Source: SURF-32 sp964648365
Lineage (GTDB): Bacteria > Planctomycetota > Phycisphaerae > UBA1845
DNA length: 34,811 nucleotides
Direction: 5' to 3'
Assembly: GCA_964648365.1 (NCBI GenBank)
Contig: CAZYLK010000047.1
Span: 1 to 34,811 of the forward strand
The first letter of the stretch is position 1. Each line of letters starts with the position of its first letter. A program made the position numbers and the translations under genes. Shown one piece after another: positions 1-13,880 of this stretch. The notes beneath the pieces were generated by a model. That model ran no database searches and was not told the DNA's origin. It was given only the letters and a program-made list of their open reading frames with translations.

Positions 1-2100
<2,100 letters not shown>

Positions 2101-2193
2101 CATTAATGAGCGACTGTCTCAAGTCTGCAATCACAGCGCAGCCTTGACCCGCGAAAAGGCGCGTCCGCGTTTTCGACGAAGAAGAGCGACACC

Positions 2194-2227
2194 AAGGCCC
2201 GGTCGGTTCATGCCGATCGGGCCTTTT
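2194..2227 (+). terminator. Rho-independent terminator of the rRNA transcript
   Basis: The left arm aaggcccggtcgg (2194-2206) pairs with ccgatcgggcctt (2213-2225) across a 6-nt loop, with one G-T pair, and ends in tttt. It lies about 95 nt after the 23S 3' end. No 5S rRNA-like sequence is visible between the 23S and this hairpin. Confidence 0.85.
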
Positions 2228-2367
2228 CATTTCCCCTTTGCGATCAGCGTGGTCGAGGTCGGGTGCGGCGCGCCACCGCTCCCCCCGTGCGGGGATTCTT
2301 GCACCGCGCGCTTTGAGGCGACTGCGGTCGTGGCGATCGCCGAAGGCCACGGCCTCAGAGGTCGGCG

Positions 2368-3012
2368 TCAGACCGGCAGCGGGTCGAAGTCCGGATCGCA
2401 GATCTGGCAATGGCAGCTGTGGGGGTAGGGAACGTCCGGCAGGCAGGCGGCTAGCGCTCTGCGAATCTGCTTCTCATTCTCCTGCAGATAAGAGGCGTCG
2501 ATCTCGAACGATCGTGATCCCTCGTAAACCCACGGCTTTATGTAGCCCACGGTTTCCGTCGGCACGTAGCAGGCGTCGTCGTCCCACCGCGTCATCTTGC
2601 GGGACGCATCGAATGCGCAGCCGTGGCTTGCAAGGCGTTTGAGGATGTCCTCCCGTTGCTGGGAAAACCACGACTCCGACCAGTGCGCGCAGAGTTGCGA
2701 CACGACGTCCGCCATGCCCGCGCATCCAGAGAAGTCGAGCCTGACCCATGGCTCCAGTGGATCGTTCGACCCGCACTCGCGCGACAGGACGACCGTCACG
2801 TTTGGGCGAATCTCCTGGAGATAGCAGAGCGCGTCGGCTGTCGCCTGGTTGGGATTTGGTATTCTGCCCACCCACGCCAGGAGCGACTCAAGGAGCGAGT
2901 CCGCCAGGCCCGGCGTCGGCACCTCGCGGGAGTGTTCATCCGGTTCGGCCGTAAAGCCGCCCGGGGGAGGCTGGCCCAGCGTTACTGGGATCTCAAAGTT
3001 TGCGCCTCCCAT
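2368..3012 (-). CDS. Hypothetical protein, 214 aa, with C-terminal CxCxxC
   Basis: I do not recognise the family. The start is the ATG at 3012, preceded by a good ribosome site (gaaaggaag, 9 nt upstream). The protein is soluble, with no signal peptide or membrane segment. It is rich in Trp and acidic residues in the middle (for example WDDDACYVPTETVGYIKPWVY). It ends with a Cys/His cluster (HSCHCQICDPDFDP), which could bind a metal, but this is inference. It is divergent from gatA, with 292 bp between the starts, and nothing in the context points to a role. A coding assignment is supported by the ribosome site and the protein-like composition. Confidence 0.7.
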   Translation of the reverse strand: MGGANFEIPVTLGQPPPGGFTAEPDEHSREVPTPGLADSLLESLLAWVGRIPNPNQATADALCYLQEIRPNVTVVLSRECGSNDPLEPWVRLDFSGCAGMADVVSQLCAHWSESWFSQQREDILKRLASHGCAFDASRKMTRWDDDACYVPTETVGYIKPWVYEGSRSFEIDASYLQENEKQIRRALAACLPDVPYPHSCHCQICDPDFDPLPV

Positions 3013-3230
3013 CTGCGTGACTTCCTTTCTGCGCCCATGCGGCGGCGGTGAATGCTGTCCGGGCGGCGCGACAGGCGCCGCGAGCGGGTCGAGCCGCCCA
3101 GGGCACCGCGCGGGATACCGGACAGAGAATGTACCGTGGAGCTACCGTAAGTCCACCACTCACCTGCGGCAACGAGCGGCGGCGGCTCTGCGCGCGATCG
3201 GCGAAGCGCTTCGGCCGGTCCGTCGCCGAG

Positions 3231-3258
3231 TTGACCGATCGTCCGAGCGAGTGACAAT
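3231..3258 (+). promoter_or_regulatory. Probable sigma70-type promoter of gatA
   Basis: TTGACC (3231-3236) and GACAAT (3253-3258) are separated by 16 nt. This would give a leader of about 40 nt before the gatA start. The same layout (TTGAC-N16/17-TANNNT) precedes the L31 gene and the 17051 gene, which supports the call. The -10 lacks the usual first T. Confidence 0.5.
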
Positions 3259-3304
3259 CGGCGGCGGGTGTGGGTGACGGGCGGATGCGGTTCGAGGGAT
3301 CGGC

Positions 3305-4738
3305 GTGACGCAAATAGCCGAAATTGCCAGCAGCATTGCTAGCGGCCAGACTCGGTCGAGCGACGTCGTGCGGAGGTCGTTGGATGCGATTGACGCCGCG
3401 AATCCACGCCTCAACGCATTCGTCAGCCTTAATGCGGATGAAGCCATCCGCGCAGCCGCCTCGGCGGATGCGGATTCGGCGGCCGACGGGGCGTGCGGCT
3501 GCCTCGCGGGCGTTCCCATCGCCGTCAAGGACAACATCTGCGTCGCGGGAGGCGTGACGACGTGCGGCTCTCGCCTGCTGGAATGCTTCCGCTCGACGTA
3601 CGATGCGACGGTCGTCCGCAAGCTCCGGGAAGCCGGCGCGGTGATCGTCGGCAAGACCAACCTCGACGAGTTCGCGATGGGGTCGAGCACGGAGACTGGC
3701 TTCCGCGGCCCGGCCCGCAACCCGCACGACGGATCGCGCGTTTGCGGCGGCTCGTCGGGCGGGTCGGCCGCGGCCGTGGCAGCCGGGCTTGTTCCGGCGG
3801 CGCTGGGCAGTTCCACGGGGGGCTCGATCCGCCAGCCGGCCGCGATGTGCGGCGTCGTCGGCCTGAAACCCAGCTACGGGCGTGTCTCGCGTTACGGGCT
3901 GGTGGCCTACGCCAGCAGCCTGGACCAGATCGGGCCGATCGCCACCAGCGTTGCGGATGCTGCCCTGATGCTCGGCGTCATCGCGGGCCACGATCCGCTC
4001 GATTCGACCAGCGTTGATGCGCCGGTGCCGGACTACGTCTCCACGCTGCGCGACTCGATCGAGGGGCTGCGAATCGGCGTGCCGGAGTCGCACTTCGGTG
4101 CGGGCCTGTCGCCGCAGATTGCGGCCGCCGTGCGGGCGGCGATTCAGAAGCTGGCGGATGCCGGCGCCACGATCGTGCCGGTGGACGTTCCCGACGTCGA
4201 CCACGCCGTCGCGGCGTATTACGTCATCGCCACCGCGGAGGCATCCAGCAATCTCGCCCGCTTCGACGGCATGCGCTACGGCCGGCGCGGCGATGGCGGC
4301 GGCGATCTGCACGAGACCTACCGCCAGGCTCGCGCGCGCGGCCTGGGCAGCGAGGTCAAGCGCCGTATCGTCGTCGGAACCTACGTCCTGTCGGCGGGCT
4401 ACTACGACGCCTACTATCTGACGGCGCAAAAGGTCCGCACAAAGATCCGCCGCGACTACGACCGCGTGTTCGAGCAGGTCGATCTTCTTGCCGGACCGGT
4501 CACGCCGACGACCGCGTTTCGCATCTGCGAAAAAGCCGACGATCCGCTGGCCATGTATCTGGAAGACGTGTACACGGTGTCGGCCAACCTGGCCGGGCTT
4601 TGTGCGATCAGCTTTCCCTGCGGGCGCGATGGCGGGGGGCTTCCGATCGGCGTTCAACTCACTGGGCCGCCGATGGGGGAAGCGCGACTGCTGGCGGCGG
4701 CGTGGAATGTCGAATGTCGAACGTCGAATGTCGAATGA
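3305..4738 (+). CDS. gatA: Asp-tRNA(Asn)/Glu-tRNA(Gln) amidotransferase subunit A
   Basis: This is the amidase subunit of GatCAB, which releases ammonia from Gln or Asn to convert Glu-tRNA(Gln) and Asp-tRNA(Asn) to the amidated forms. The amidase signature is complete: Lys75 (GVPIAVKDN), cis-Ser150 (GGSSGGSAA) and nucleophile Ser174 (STGGSIRQPA). This is the K-S-S triad, offset by four from the usual K79/S154/S178. The start is the GTG at 3305, with gaggga 5 nt upstream. The length (477 aa) is close to the family norm, but the end is odd: after GEARLLAAA the last residues (WNVECRTSNVE) are read from a simple repeat (4704-4740) instead of the usual C-terminal helix. No gatC or gatB is adjacent, so those subunits must be elsewhere. 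Confidence 0.96.
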   Translation: MTQIAEIASSIASGQTRSSDVVRRSLDAIDAANPRLNAFVSLNADEAIRAAASADADSAADGACGCLAGVPIAVKDNICVAGGVTTCGSRLLECFRSTYDATVVRKLREAGAVIVGKTNLDEFAMGSSTETGFRGPARNPHDGSRVCGGSSGGSAAAVAAGLVPAALGSSTGGSIRQPAAMCGVVGLKPSYGRVSRYGLVAYASSLDQIGPIATSVADAALMLGVIAGHDPLDSTSVDAPVPDYVSTLRDSIEGLRIGVPESHFGAGLSPQIAAAVRAAIQKLADAGATIVPVDVPDVDHAVAAYYVIATAEASSNLARFDGMRYGRRGDGGGDLHETYRQARARGLGSEVKRRIVVGTYVLSAGYYDAYYLTAQKVRTKIRRDYDRVFEQVDLLAGPVTPTTAFRICEKADDPLAMYLEDVYTVSANLAGLCAISFPCGRDGGGLPIGVQLTGPPMGEARLLAAAWNVECRTSNVE

Positions 4739-4740
4739 GG
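4704..4740 (+). repeat. GTCGAATGTCGAA-type simple repeat at the 3' end of gatA
   Basis: The hexamer-like unit gtcgaa(t/c) is repeated four times and supplies the final codons and stop (4736-4738) of gatA. It reads as NVECRTSNVE in frame and as IRHSTFDIRHSTF-like on the other strand. Confidence 0.85.
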
Positions 4741-4800
4741 AAATGTGGGAGCCGTTTGCGGTCGGTAACGTTGGGCCGGCTTTCGAACGCTTGGCTGGAA

Positions 4801-4820
4801 AACTCCCGGCTTGAAAGTCG
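4801..4820 (+). repeat. Degenerate REP-like palindrome
   Basis: The flank aactcccggcttgaaag is identical to that of the intact palindrome at 15201-15217, but the right arm has decayed (aagtcg instead of aagccggg). It lies between gatA and the next gene. Confidence 0.6.
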
Positions 4821-4937
4821 AAGATCCGCCGCTGGCGGGCCGAGGCTCAGAAGGGGCCAAGTAGGGAACGAACGATCGGGCGGCGAGGCTTCGAGCGGCA
4901 AAACGCGTCGGTGGGCACGGGAGATCGGAGAATAGTC

Positions 4938-5786
4938 TTGCAACGCACATCGACCGGCGCTTTGCTTCGCGCGAACCAGGCATGGTACGAGCAGATCGCC
5001 GAGCGCGTGACGCTGTCCGACGGCATCGCGTTCTATTCATCGCGGTTTCCGGCACTGGCCGACACCAACCAGTTCCGTGAAGTGATCGCGGACACACCCG
5101 AAGGGGTGGCTCGCGCATTCGACGAGGCCGAGGCATTCTACGCGGGCAAGGGACTGACCTGCCGGCGATGGTGCCCCGTGGAGGGCGCATTTGTCGACGC
5201 CCTTGATGCGTACTTGATCGCCCGAGGCTTCGCGCGACGCACGTACGACGTATGGACGCTGACGCAATGGCCGCAGATCGAAAAGGACGATTCGGTGCGT
5301 GTGCTGCCGGCGCGGGCGATGCGGCCGGCGTTTCGCGAGACGTTTGTGCCGCGCCCGTCCTCCGACGCCGATCCGACCGCAGCGCCACCACCTGCGCCGC
5401 AACCCGCGCCACAACCCGCGCCGTCCGGAGGCGCTGCCAGCGCCGCGGCCGTGCAGACGCAGGCCGCCGAAGCGCTGGAAGATCGCATGGCGGATTCTCA
5501 CCTGGACATGTTCGTGGCCACCGTGGATGGCCATCCCGCCGGACGGGGGGGGCTGTATCAGGCGGGTGATATCGGCTGCGTGAAAGGGCTGCACGTCCTG
5601 GCGGGTGTTCCATCCCAGGAGAAGGTCGCCATGGCGCTGCTGGCGCAGCTCACGGCGCTGGCGCATCGGCTGGCGCTGCCGAACGTGGTGATGCAGGCGC
5701 CGGCAGGCGATACGCCGTACCAGGCGTGCCTGCGAGCCGGCGGGTTCGAGACGGACGGGCAGATTGTTGAGTACGAGCGCGAATAG
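4938..5786 (+). CDS. GNAT-like acetyltransferase domain protein
   Basis: This is a predicted cytoplasmic protein of 282 aa. The C-terminal part (FVATVDGHPAGRGGLY, then GLHVLAGVPSQEKVAMALLAQ, then YQACLRAGGFETDG) follows the strand, acyl-CoA loop, helix and final strand order of GNAT N-acetyltransferases. The usual Q/RxxGxG/A loop is poorly kept (AGVPSQEKV), so activity is uncertain. The N-terminal half looks like a second, diverged GNAT half. A linker made of Pro-Ala-Gln repeats (PPPAPQPAPQPAPSGG) separates the halves. The TTG at 4938 is preferred because cggag lies just upstream; a GTG at 4911 is in frame but has no ribosome site. The substrate is unknown. It sits 200 bp after gatA on the same strand. 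Confidence 0.7.
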   Translation: MQRTSTGALLRANQAWYEQIAERVTLSDGIAFYSSRFPALADTNQFREVIADTPEGVARAFDEAEAFYAGKGLTCRRWCPVEGAFVDALDAYLIARGFARRTYDVWTLTQWPQIEKDDSVRVLPARAMRPAFRETFVPRPSSDADPTAAPPPAPQPAPQPAPSGGAASAAAVQTQAAEALEDRMADSHLDMFVATVDGHPAGRGGLYQAGDIGCVKGLHVLAGVPSQEKVAMALLAQLTALAHRLALPNVVMQAPAGDTPYQACLRAGGFETDGQIVEYERE

Positions 5787-5885
5787 CTGGCGTGCCGCCG
5801 TCTGCTGCGGAATGGACCCGCTCCGTGGACGCCTCGCGCCGCTGGGGCGCGATCTCGAAACGGCGGTCAATGTAACGCTGACGCC

Positions 5886-5941
5886 GGATCGCGCAGGCTG
5901 AAGCCTGCGGCTCGGCGCTGGCGGGGGATCGCGCAGGCTGA
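5886..5941 (+). repeat. 16-bp direct repeat with REP-like palindrome
   Basis: The 16-mer ggatcgcgcaggctga occurs at 5886-5901 and 5926-5941. The first copy continues as an 8-2-8 palindrome (cgcaggct-ga-agcctgcg, 5892-5909). The second copy ends three bases from the stop codon of the minus-strand propeller gene. The block lies between two convergent genes. Confidence 0.75.
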
Positions 5942-5943
5942 TA

Positions 5944-7236
5944 TTAGTCTGCGGACAGGTCCGCGCAGACAAGCTCCTCATCGTTGCGGGCATACACGCA
6001 CCGGTTTGCGAACGCCGGGTGTGACCAGCACACGCCGTCGCGCTGGTTCAACTGTTGCCGGGTCGGCTCGATCAGCTTGGCCCGGCTGATCTCGTGATAA
6101 CCCCTCGGATCAAGCCTGGCGATGATCAGTTCGCCGCGCTCGTTGAACAGCCAGGTGCGATCGCCCTGTTCCACCAGATGGATGTTCGCCCACCGCGCCT
6201 TGGGCACGGCCGCGAGGCTTTCCCACACGCGGTCCCCCGTCTTCAGCTCCAGGCAACGCAGTTCGCCGTAACTGTCCACGCCGTACACGTGGTCGCCTTT
6301 GACGATCGGTGTGGCGATGATCGACTGCAGCGCGTCGGTGTCGTTTTCGCTTTCGCCTCGCCGCAGCCAGACCTGATCCACCTCGAACTTGCTCGGATGC
6401 ACGCGCAGCACCAGCGAGCCATCGAAGAAGTTCGTCATAAACAGGTGCCCTTCGTGAAATACCGGCGTCGCGACGCCGATGATGACGCGCGTGGCCGGGA
6501 AGGGATGCTGCCAGAGCACCCTGCCGTCTGTCGGATCGACGCCGATCACGTGCCCGCCGGTGTAGCAGACAAGCACCGGCTTGCCCGCCTGCTCGATGAA
6601 GATGGGCGCCGCGTACGACGCCGAGTCGTCGAACGATCGCCATCGTTCCTTGCCGCTCGCTTTGTCGAACGCCACCAGGCACGCTTCCCCCTCGCCGCCG
6701 ATCTGCACGATGACCAGGTCGTCGAAGATGATGGGCGAGGCTGCGATCCCCCAGACCGGCATCCGAATTTTGTACTCCGCGTTCAGATCCTTCTGCCACA
6801 GCACCTTGCCGTCGTCCGACTTGAAACAGAAGAAGTGGCCCATCGCGCCGAGCGAATAGGCTCGGCCGTCGTCGATCAGCACCGATGCCCTCGGACCAGC
6901 GTCGTATCCCACGCCGACGTACGGCGCGTCGTATCCGTGCGACCAGAGAGGCTTGCCCGTCTTCGCATCGAAACAGTGGACCCGCTCGACCTGCTTCGGC
7001 TCGACGATCCGATCCGTCACGTAGACACGTCCATGCGCCACCGACGGACCGCTGTAGCCGCTGCCGATCTTCGCCCGCCAGGCGATGTCGAGCTGCGGCT
7101 TGTCGAACGACGCGACGACGCCCGTCTCGCGCCAGACGCCGTCGCGCTGCGGCCCGCGCCACTGCGGCCAGTCGTCGGCAAAGGTGTTAGCGCTCACGCT
7201 CAGGAGTACAAGCACGGTCAGAAAGAAGGGCTTCAT
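5944..7236 (-). CDS. Secreted PQQ-like beta-propeller protein
   Basis: This 430-aa exported protein has a clear signal peptide (MKPFFLTVLVLLSVSANTFA) and then DDWPQWRGPQRDGVW, the WPQWRGP opening common in planctomycete PQQ-like propeller proteins. Repeated blades contain motifs such as FDAKTGKPLWSH, FKSDDGKVLWQKDL, FDKASGKERWRS and VDPTDGRVLWQHPF, the AxDxxTGxxxW signature of the PQQ/BamB-like fold. The catalytic residues of quinoprotein alcohol dehydrogenases are not obvious, so a structural or binding role is more likely. The start is the ATG at 7236, with ggag 6 nt upstream; the in-frame TTG at 7254 would spoil the signal peptide. It lies 116 bp after the glycosyltransferase gene on the same strand. 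Confidence 0.9.
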   Translation of the reverse strand: MKPFFLTVLVLLSVSANTFADDWPQWRGPQRDGVWRETGVVASFDKPQLDIAWRAKIGSGYSGPSVAHGRVYVTDRIVEPKQVERVHCFDAKTGKPLWSHGYDAPYVGVGYDAGPRASVLIDDGRAYSLGAMGHFFCFKSDDGKVLWQKDLNAEYKIRMPVWGIAASPIIFDDLVIVQIGGEGEACLVAFDKASGKERWRSFDDSASYAAPIFIEQAGKPVLVCYTGGHVIGVDPTDGRVLWQHPFPATRVIIGVATPVFHEGHLFMTNFFDGSLVLRVHPSKFEVDQVWLRRGESENDTDALQSIIATPIVKGDHVYGVDSYGELRCLELKTGDRVWESLAAVPKARWANIHLVEQGDRTWLFNERGELIIARLDPRGYHEISRAKLIEPTRQQLNQRDGVCWSHPAFANRCVYARNDEELVCADLSAD

Positions 7237-7352
7237 GATGGCTCCGAGTCCCAAAGGTCAATAAACCGGCATTCTTTTCCGACGCCGCGGGCGGCGCCGG
7301 TCCTTTCAGGCAATACGCTCGCGCCGCGGCTTCGATTGCACGCGGGATGCCG

Positions 7353-9005
7353 CTAATCCGGCGGCGTCGGCGACACCGGCGTCGGCGCTTCCCGCTGCTT
7401 GAGCACGGTCAGCCTGGGGCTGATCTTCCCCGGCGGCAGTGTCCCCCAGCCGGCCGCGCTGATCCAGTGTCCACCGGCGCCCAGGTATCGCCAGCCGCCG
7501 AAGCGGGCGACCAGCTCGAACCCGGCTCGTCCCGAGATCAGTTCGTCCAGACCCCGCTGACGTTCGGCGTCGAAGTCCTCGGTCGTGTAGTGCGTGATGA
7601 CAACGTACTGCGGCAGTTCCCGCCAGGCGAAAGAGTCGTCCGCGGCCGCGTAGCCCATCTCGCGCAGCCGCGGCAGATACTGCCAGTCCGAGATCACCAT
7701 CACGCTCGACGGCCGTTCGACGTTTGCGTCGAACCATCGCTCACAGGCGTAGCGCGAATCGTGCCGCATCTCAAGGTCCACGCCTGCGGCGTAGCCGAGC
7801 GTCGGCAGCAGAATCGCCAGCGGCAGCCCGGCCCGCAGCCACGGCGGCCGCGGACTCCGCCACCACCGCGCCAGCGCCATCCCAGCCGCGATCCCGCCCA
7901 GCAGCAGCGGCGGCAGTAGAAAGCGCGAGTAAACGAAATGCAGCGTGCCTGCGATGATGATTACGTAGTAGGCCGCCGCCGGGACGAGGAGGATGCAAGC
8001 CTTCCACCGGTCGCGGACGATCATCGCAACGCTGGATACCAGAATGCAGGCCAGCATCGGCCATCCGACCGCCCCCCCCGCATACCAGAGCGAAGCGGCT
8101 GCCAGTCGAAGCTGATCGGGATAGCGGTATTGCGCAGCGTGCAGGGTATCCGCGGAATCGTCCAGCCAGTACGTCATTCGCGCCGCGAACCCGCCGGGAT
8201 CGTGAAAGACCCCGTTGATGTACAGGTAGGGCAGCGCGAACGCGATCAACCCGACCAGCCAGGGCCAGCGCAGCAGCGAGCCTCGAAGCGCCGCGGATCG
8301 AGTGCTACCATCCTCGCTAGCACGCCCGCGGCCGACGCTCCACGCGAGCATGATCGCTATTCCGGGATACACGCCTGCGACGCCATCTTTCGTACACACC
8401 GCCGCCGCGGCCAACAGACCGAGTGCGGCGCACCGCCCGGCCGTAGGGCGTTCCAGTGCGCAGACGTACGCGAAGACGCTCCAACTCAGCCAGAAGATCG
8501 AGGGTACATCGACATTGCCCAGGTGGGCGAAGTACGTGAACGTCGCGCCGGTCATCAGGACGACCGAGGCCGCGAGCGCGGCGACCCAGTCCTGCGAGAG
8601 GCGCAGCGCCGCCGCCCACGTCCCGATGCCGGCCAGGATGGCCATAACGACCGTGATTGCGCGCGAGACGACGTATCGATCCGCCACGCGCAGCGCTGCG
8701 TCCGGCCGAAGCTGAACCCGCCCCGTGGCCTCGTTGCGTTGGGCCAGCCCGCGCGCGATCCAGGAAGCGTGCAGCGGCTGATACGCCGCGACGTTAATGA
8801 GGTAGTGCAGCGGGGCGTATCGTCCACGCCACTCCCGAGGCCAGTTTTCCACCGGCCCCAGCGAGCGCGCGCCGGCAATCGTATCCTGGCTCCAGGACGT
8901 GATCGCCGGCAACCCCCAGTCCAGCCCCGGCAGATAGAACGCCAGCCCCAGCAACACGATCGCTGCAACGGAAAACAGGCGTTGTCTGGTCGATCCGGCG
9001 ATCAT
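7353..9005 (-). CDS. GT-C type membrane glycosyltransferase (GT39/PMT-like)
   Basis: This is an integral membrane protein of about 550 aa. The first hydrophobic segment (LFSVAAIVLLGLAFYLPGLDW) is followed by a periplasmic loop with an Asp (TSWSQDTIAGAR), the position of the catalytic Asp in GT-C enzymes that use polyprenyl-phosphate sugars. About ten further hydrophobic segments follow, then a soluble tail of about 140 residues containing YVVITHYTTEDFDAERQRG and WRYLGAGGHWISAAGWG. The family is GT39/ArnT/PMT-like; donor and acceptor cannot be named. The start is uncertain: ATG at 9005 or TTG at 9026, neither with a strong ribosome site. The gene begins within 60 bp of the exchanger stop, so co-transcription is likely. 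Confidence 0.8.
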   Translation of the reverse strand: MIAGSTRQRLFSVAAIVLLGLAFYLPGLDWGLPAITSWSQDTIAGARSLGPVENWPREWRGRYAPLHYLINVAAYQPLHASWIARGLAQRNEATGRVQLRPDAALRVADRYVVSRAITVVMAILAGIGTWAAALRLSQDWVAALAASVVLMTGATFTYFAHLGNVDVPSIFWLSWSVFAYVCALERPTAGRCAALGLLAAAAVCTKDGVAGVYPGIAIMLAWSVGRGRASEDGSTRSAALRGSLLRWPWLVGLIAFALPYLYINGVFHDPGGFAARMTYWLDDSADTLHAAQYRYPDQLRLAAASLWYAGGAVGWPMLACILVSSVAMIVRDRWKACILLVPAAAYYVIIIAGTLHFVYSRFLLPPLLLGGIAAGMALARWWRSPRPPWLRAGLPLAILLPTLGYAAGVDLEMRHDSRYACERWFDANVERPSSVMVISDWQYLPRLREMGYAAADDSFAWRELPQYVVITHYTTEDFDAERQRGLDELISGRAGFELVARFGGWRYLGAGGHWISAAGWGTLPPGKISPRLTVLKQREAPTPVSPTPPD

Positions 9006-9062
9006 GTCCGAGTCGCGTCGTGGCAAGGGTCCGCGCCGCCACGTGAGATGCCGCAGCGCCGT

Positions 9063-10154
9063 TTAACCGCCGTGCCCCATCCCCATGAGCATCATCATCC
9101 CGGCCAGGTACACGACCGCCAGCACAGCCGAGTCGATGCCGAACCGTCGCAGGATTCGCCGGTGACTGTGAAAGGTCAGGCCGCCCACGGCGATGGCCGT
9201 CAGCAGGATCGGCAGCAGCCCGGCCACCACGTTCTGATGGAAGTTGAAGCCCGCCCCCTGCATCAGCAAGGCGTCTCCGCGGGCCAACGAAGTGATCTTG
9301 ATGATCGGTACGACGGCGACGTTGAACATGTTGCTGCCGAAGATGTTGCCCAGGGCCAGGTTCAGGTTGCCCATCCGCACGGCGGCGATGCTCGTGGCTA
9401 CTTCCGGCAGCGACGTGGCGGCGGCGATGAACATGGCGCCCACCAGCGTCGCCCCCAGCGGCCGGCCCAGCGCCTCGATCGGGTGCGTGCCGAGCACGTC
9501 GCCGCTTTCCGCCAGCCAATACCCGGCCGCGACGATTACCGCGGAGATGATGCCCAGTTGAACCCAGATGCGCGCCTCCACGCGTTCGCGCGGCGCCGGC
9601 GCCAGACCGGCGGTCGCGGCCGTCTTCGCGGCGTCATACTTCGCCACCAGCGAGACGAGGTACAGATACACCGCGCCGATCAGCAGCGCCCACAGCGCCT
9701 CGGTCAGGCGTGCGTTGACGACCTCCAGCGGCGCCGTCGCCGCCACCATGACCATGCCCAGCAGCGTGATCGTCAGCAGGATGATGCCCGACGCGCTGGT
9801 CAGGATGTGCGAGGCCTCGCCGCCGCGCAGGATCGACCCGCCGCCGACGAGCGCGTTGAGCAGGACGATCAGGATGACGTTGAAGCTGCAACTGCCGAGG
9901 ATGCCCGCAAAGGCAAGGTCGGCGTTGCCGATCCAGGTGGCCGTGATGCCGGTCACCACTTCCGGCAGGCTGGTGACCGTCGCCAGGAGAATGACGCCGA
10001 TCAGCGCTCCGCCAAGCTGCAGCTTGTCCGAAACGTGGTCGGCCAGCCGCGTCAGCCGTGTGCCGGAGAACACGACGACAAGTCCCGCGACGACCAGTTC
10101 GAGGATGAGCCACTCGGTCGTCAGCTCGTGACCGAAATACCACTTGCTGATCAC
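9063..10154 (-). CDS. Sodium/calcium exchanger family (CaCA) membrane protein
   Basis: This is an inner-membrane cation antiporter of about 363 aa. Both inverted alpha repeats are present. The first is GVILLATVTSLPEVVTGI followed by GSCSFNV; the second is AMFIAAATSLPEVATSI followed by GNIFGSNMFNV. The Glu residues in the two TSLPE motifs and the GSxxFN motifs are the ion-binding signature of the family. The cytoplasmic loop between the halves is short, as in bacterial YrbG/CaxA-like members. I prefer the GTG at 10154 because ggag lies 6 nt upstream; a GTG at 10166 is also in frame. It is the first gene of a likely three-gene minus-strand run. The ion (Ca2+ with Na+ or H+) is inferred from the family. 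Confidence 0.93.
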   Translation of the reverse strand: MISKWYFGHELTTEWLILELVVAGLVVVFSGTRLTRLADHVSDKLQLGGALIGVILLATVTSLPEVVTGITATWIGNADLAFAGILGSCSFNVILIVLLNALVGGGSILRGGEASHILTSASGIILLTITLLGMVMVAATAPLEVVNARLTEALWALLIGAVYLYLVSLVAKYDAAKTAATAGLAPAPRERVEARIWVQLGIISAVIVAAGYWLAESGDVLGTHPIEALGRPLGATLVGAMFIAAATSLPEVATSIAAVRMGNLNLALGNIFGSNMFNVAVVPIIKITSLARGDALLMQGAGFNFHQNVVAGLLPILLTAIAVGGLTFHSHRRILRRFGIDSAVLAVVYLAGMMMLMGMGHGG

Positions 10155-10259
10155 GCCTGACTCCACACGCGGCCGTTATGACCCGCCTTCCGACAACGCC
10201 TGCCGGGCTTGCGGGCTGGAAGGGGGATTCTAGTGGCGGCTGCGGGGATTGCACGCCGA

Positions 10260-10288
10260 TTGAGCCGTCCTTCTCACACCGCTACGAT
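10260..10288 (+). promoter_or_regulatory. Probable sigma70-type promoter of the amidohydrolase gene
   Basis: TTGAGC (10260-10265) and TACGAT (10283-10288) are separated by 17 nt. Transcription would start near 10295, about 35 nt before the ATG at 10330. It lies in the divergent gap shared with the exchanger gene. Confidence 0.55.
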
Positions 10289-10329
10289 GCCGGACTGCGC
10301 CTGCTGCGCGCTGGACGCGTGCGGCGGCG

Positions 10330-13692
<3,363 letters not shown>

Positions 13693-13837
13693 CCCGCCCG
13701 AACCATGCCCGCACGATAGTGCTCCCTGATCCGCCGGGGCCGGACGGCTGGGATTGTCGTCACCCTCGCGCACCGTGGGTCCACATCGAGAGGTCACCCC
13801 CCCCTCTTCCGTCGTCTCCTCTTCCCTTCGTGCCTTC

Positions 13838-13880
13838 TTCCCTCACTCCCTCACTCCCTCACTCCCTTACTCCCTTCCGC
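13838..13880 (-). repeat. Octamer simple repeat (TCACTCCC units)
   Basis: Tandem cactccct/tactccct units lie between flanks cttc and ttccgc. Read on the minus strand, the block supplies the last codons (GSKGVRE) and stop of the portal gene. An inverted second copy with the same flanks lies at 26780-26822. Confidence 0.85.

Noticed and set aside
2993..4657. 554-aa frame antisense to gatA
   Set aside because: It is an Arg/Ala/His-rich shadow caused by high G+C codon bias; gatA on the other strand is certain.
7938..10160. 740-aa plus-strand frame opposite the glycosyltransferase and exchanger
   Set aside because: Low-complexity Arg/Gln/His/Asp composition without domains; both minus-strand genes are clear families.
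13838..13880. Short CRISPR-like array
   Set aside because: The units are contiguous octamers with no unique spacers.
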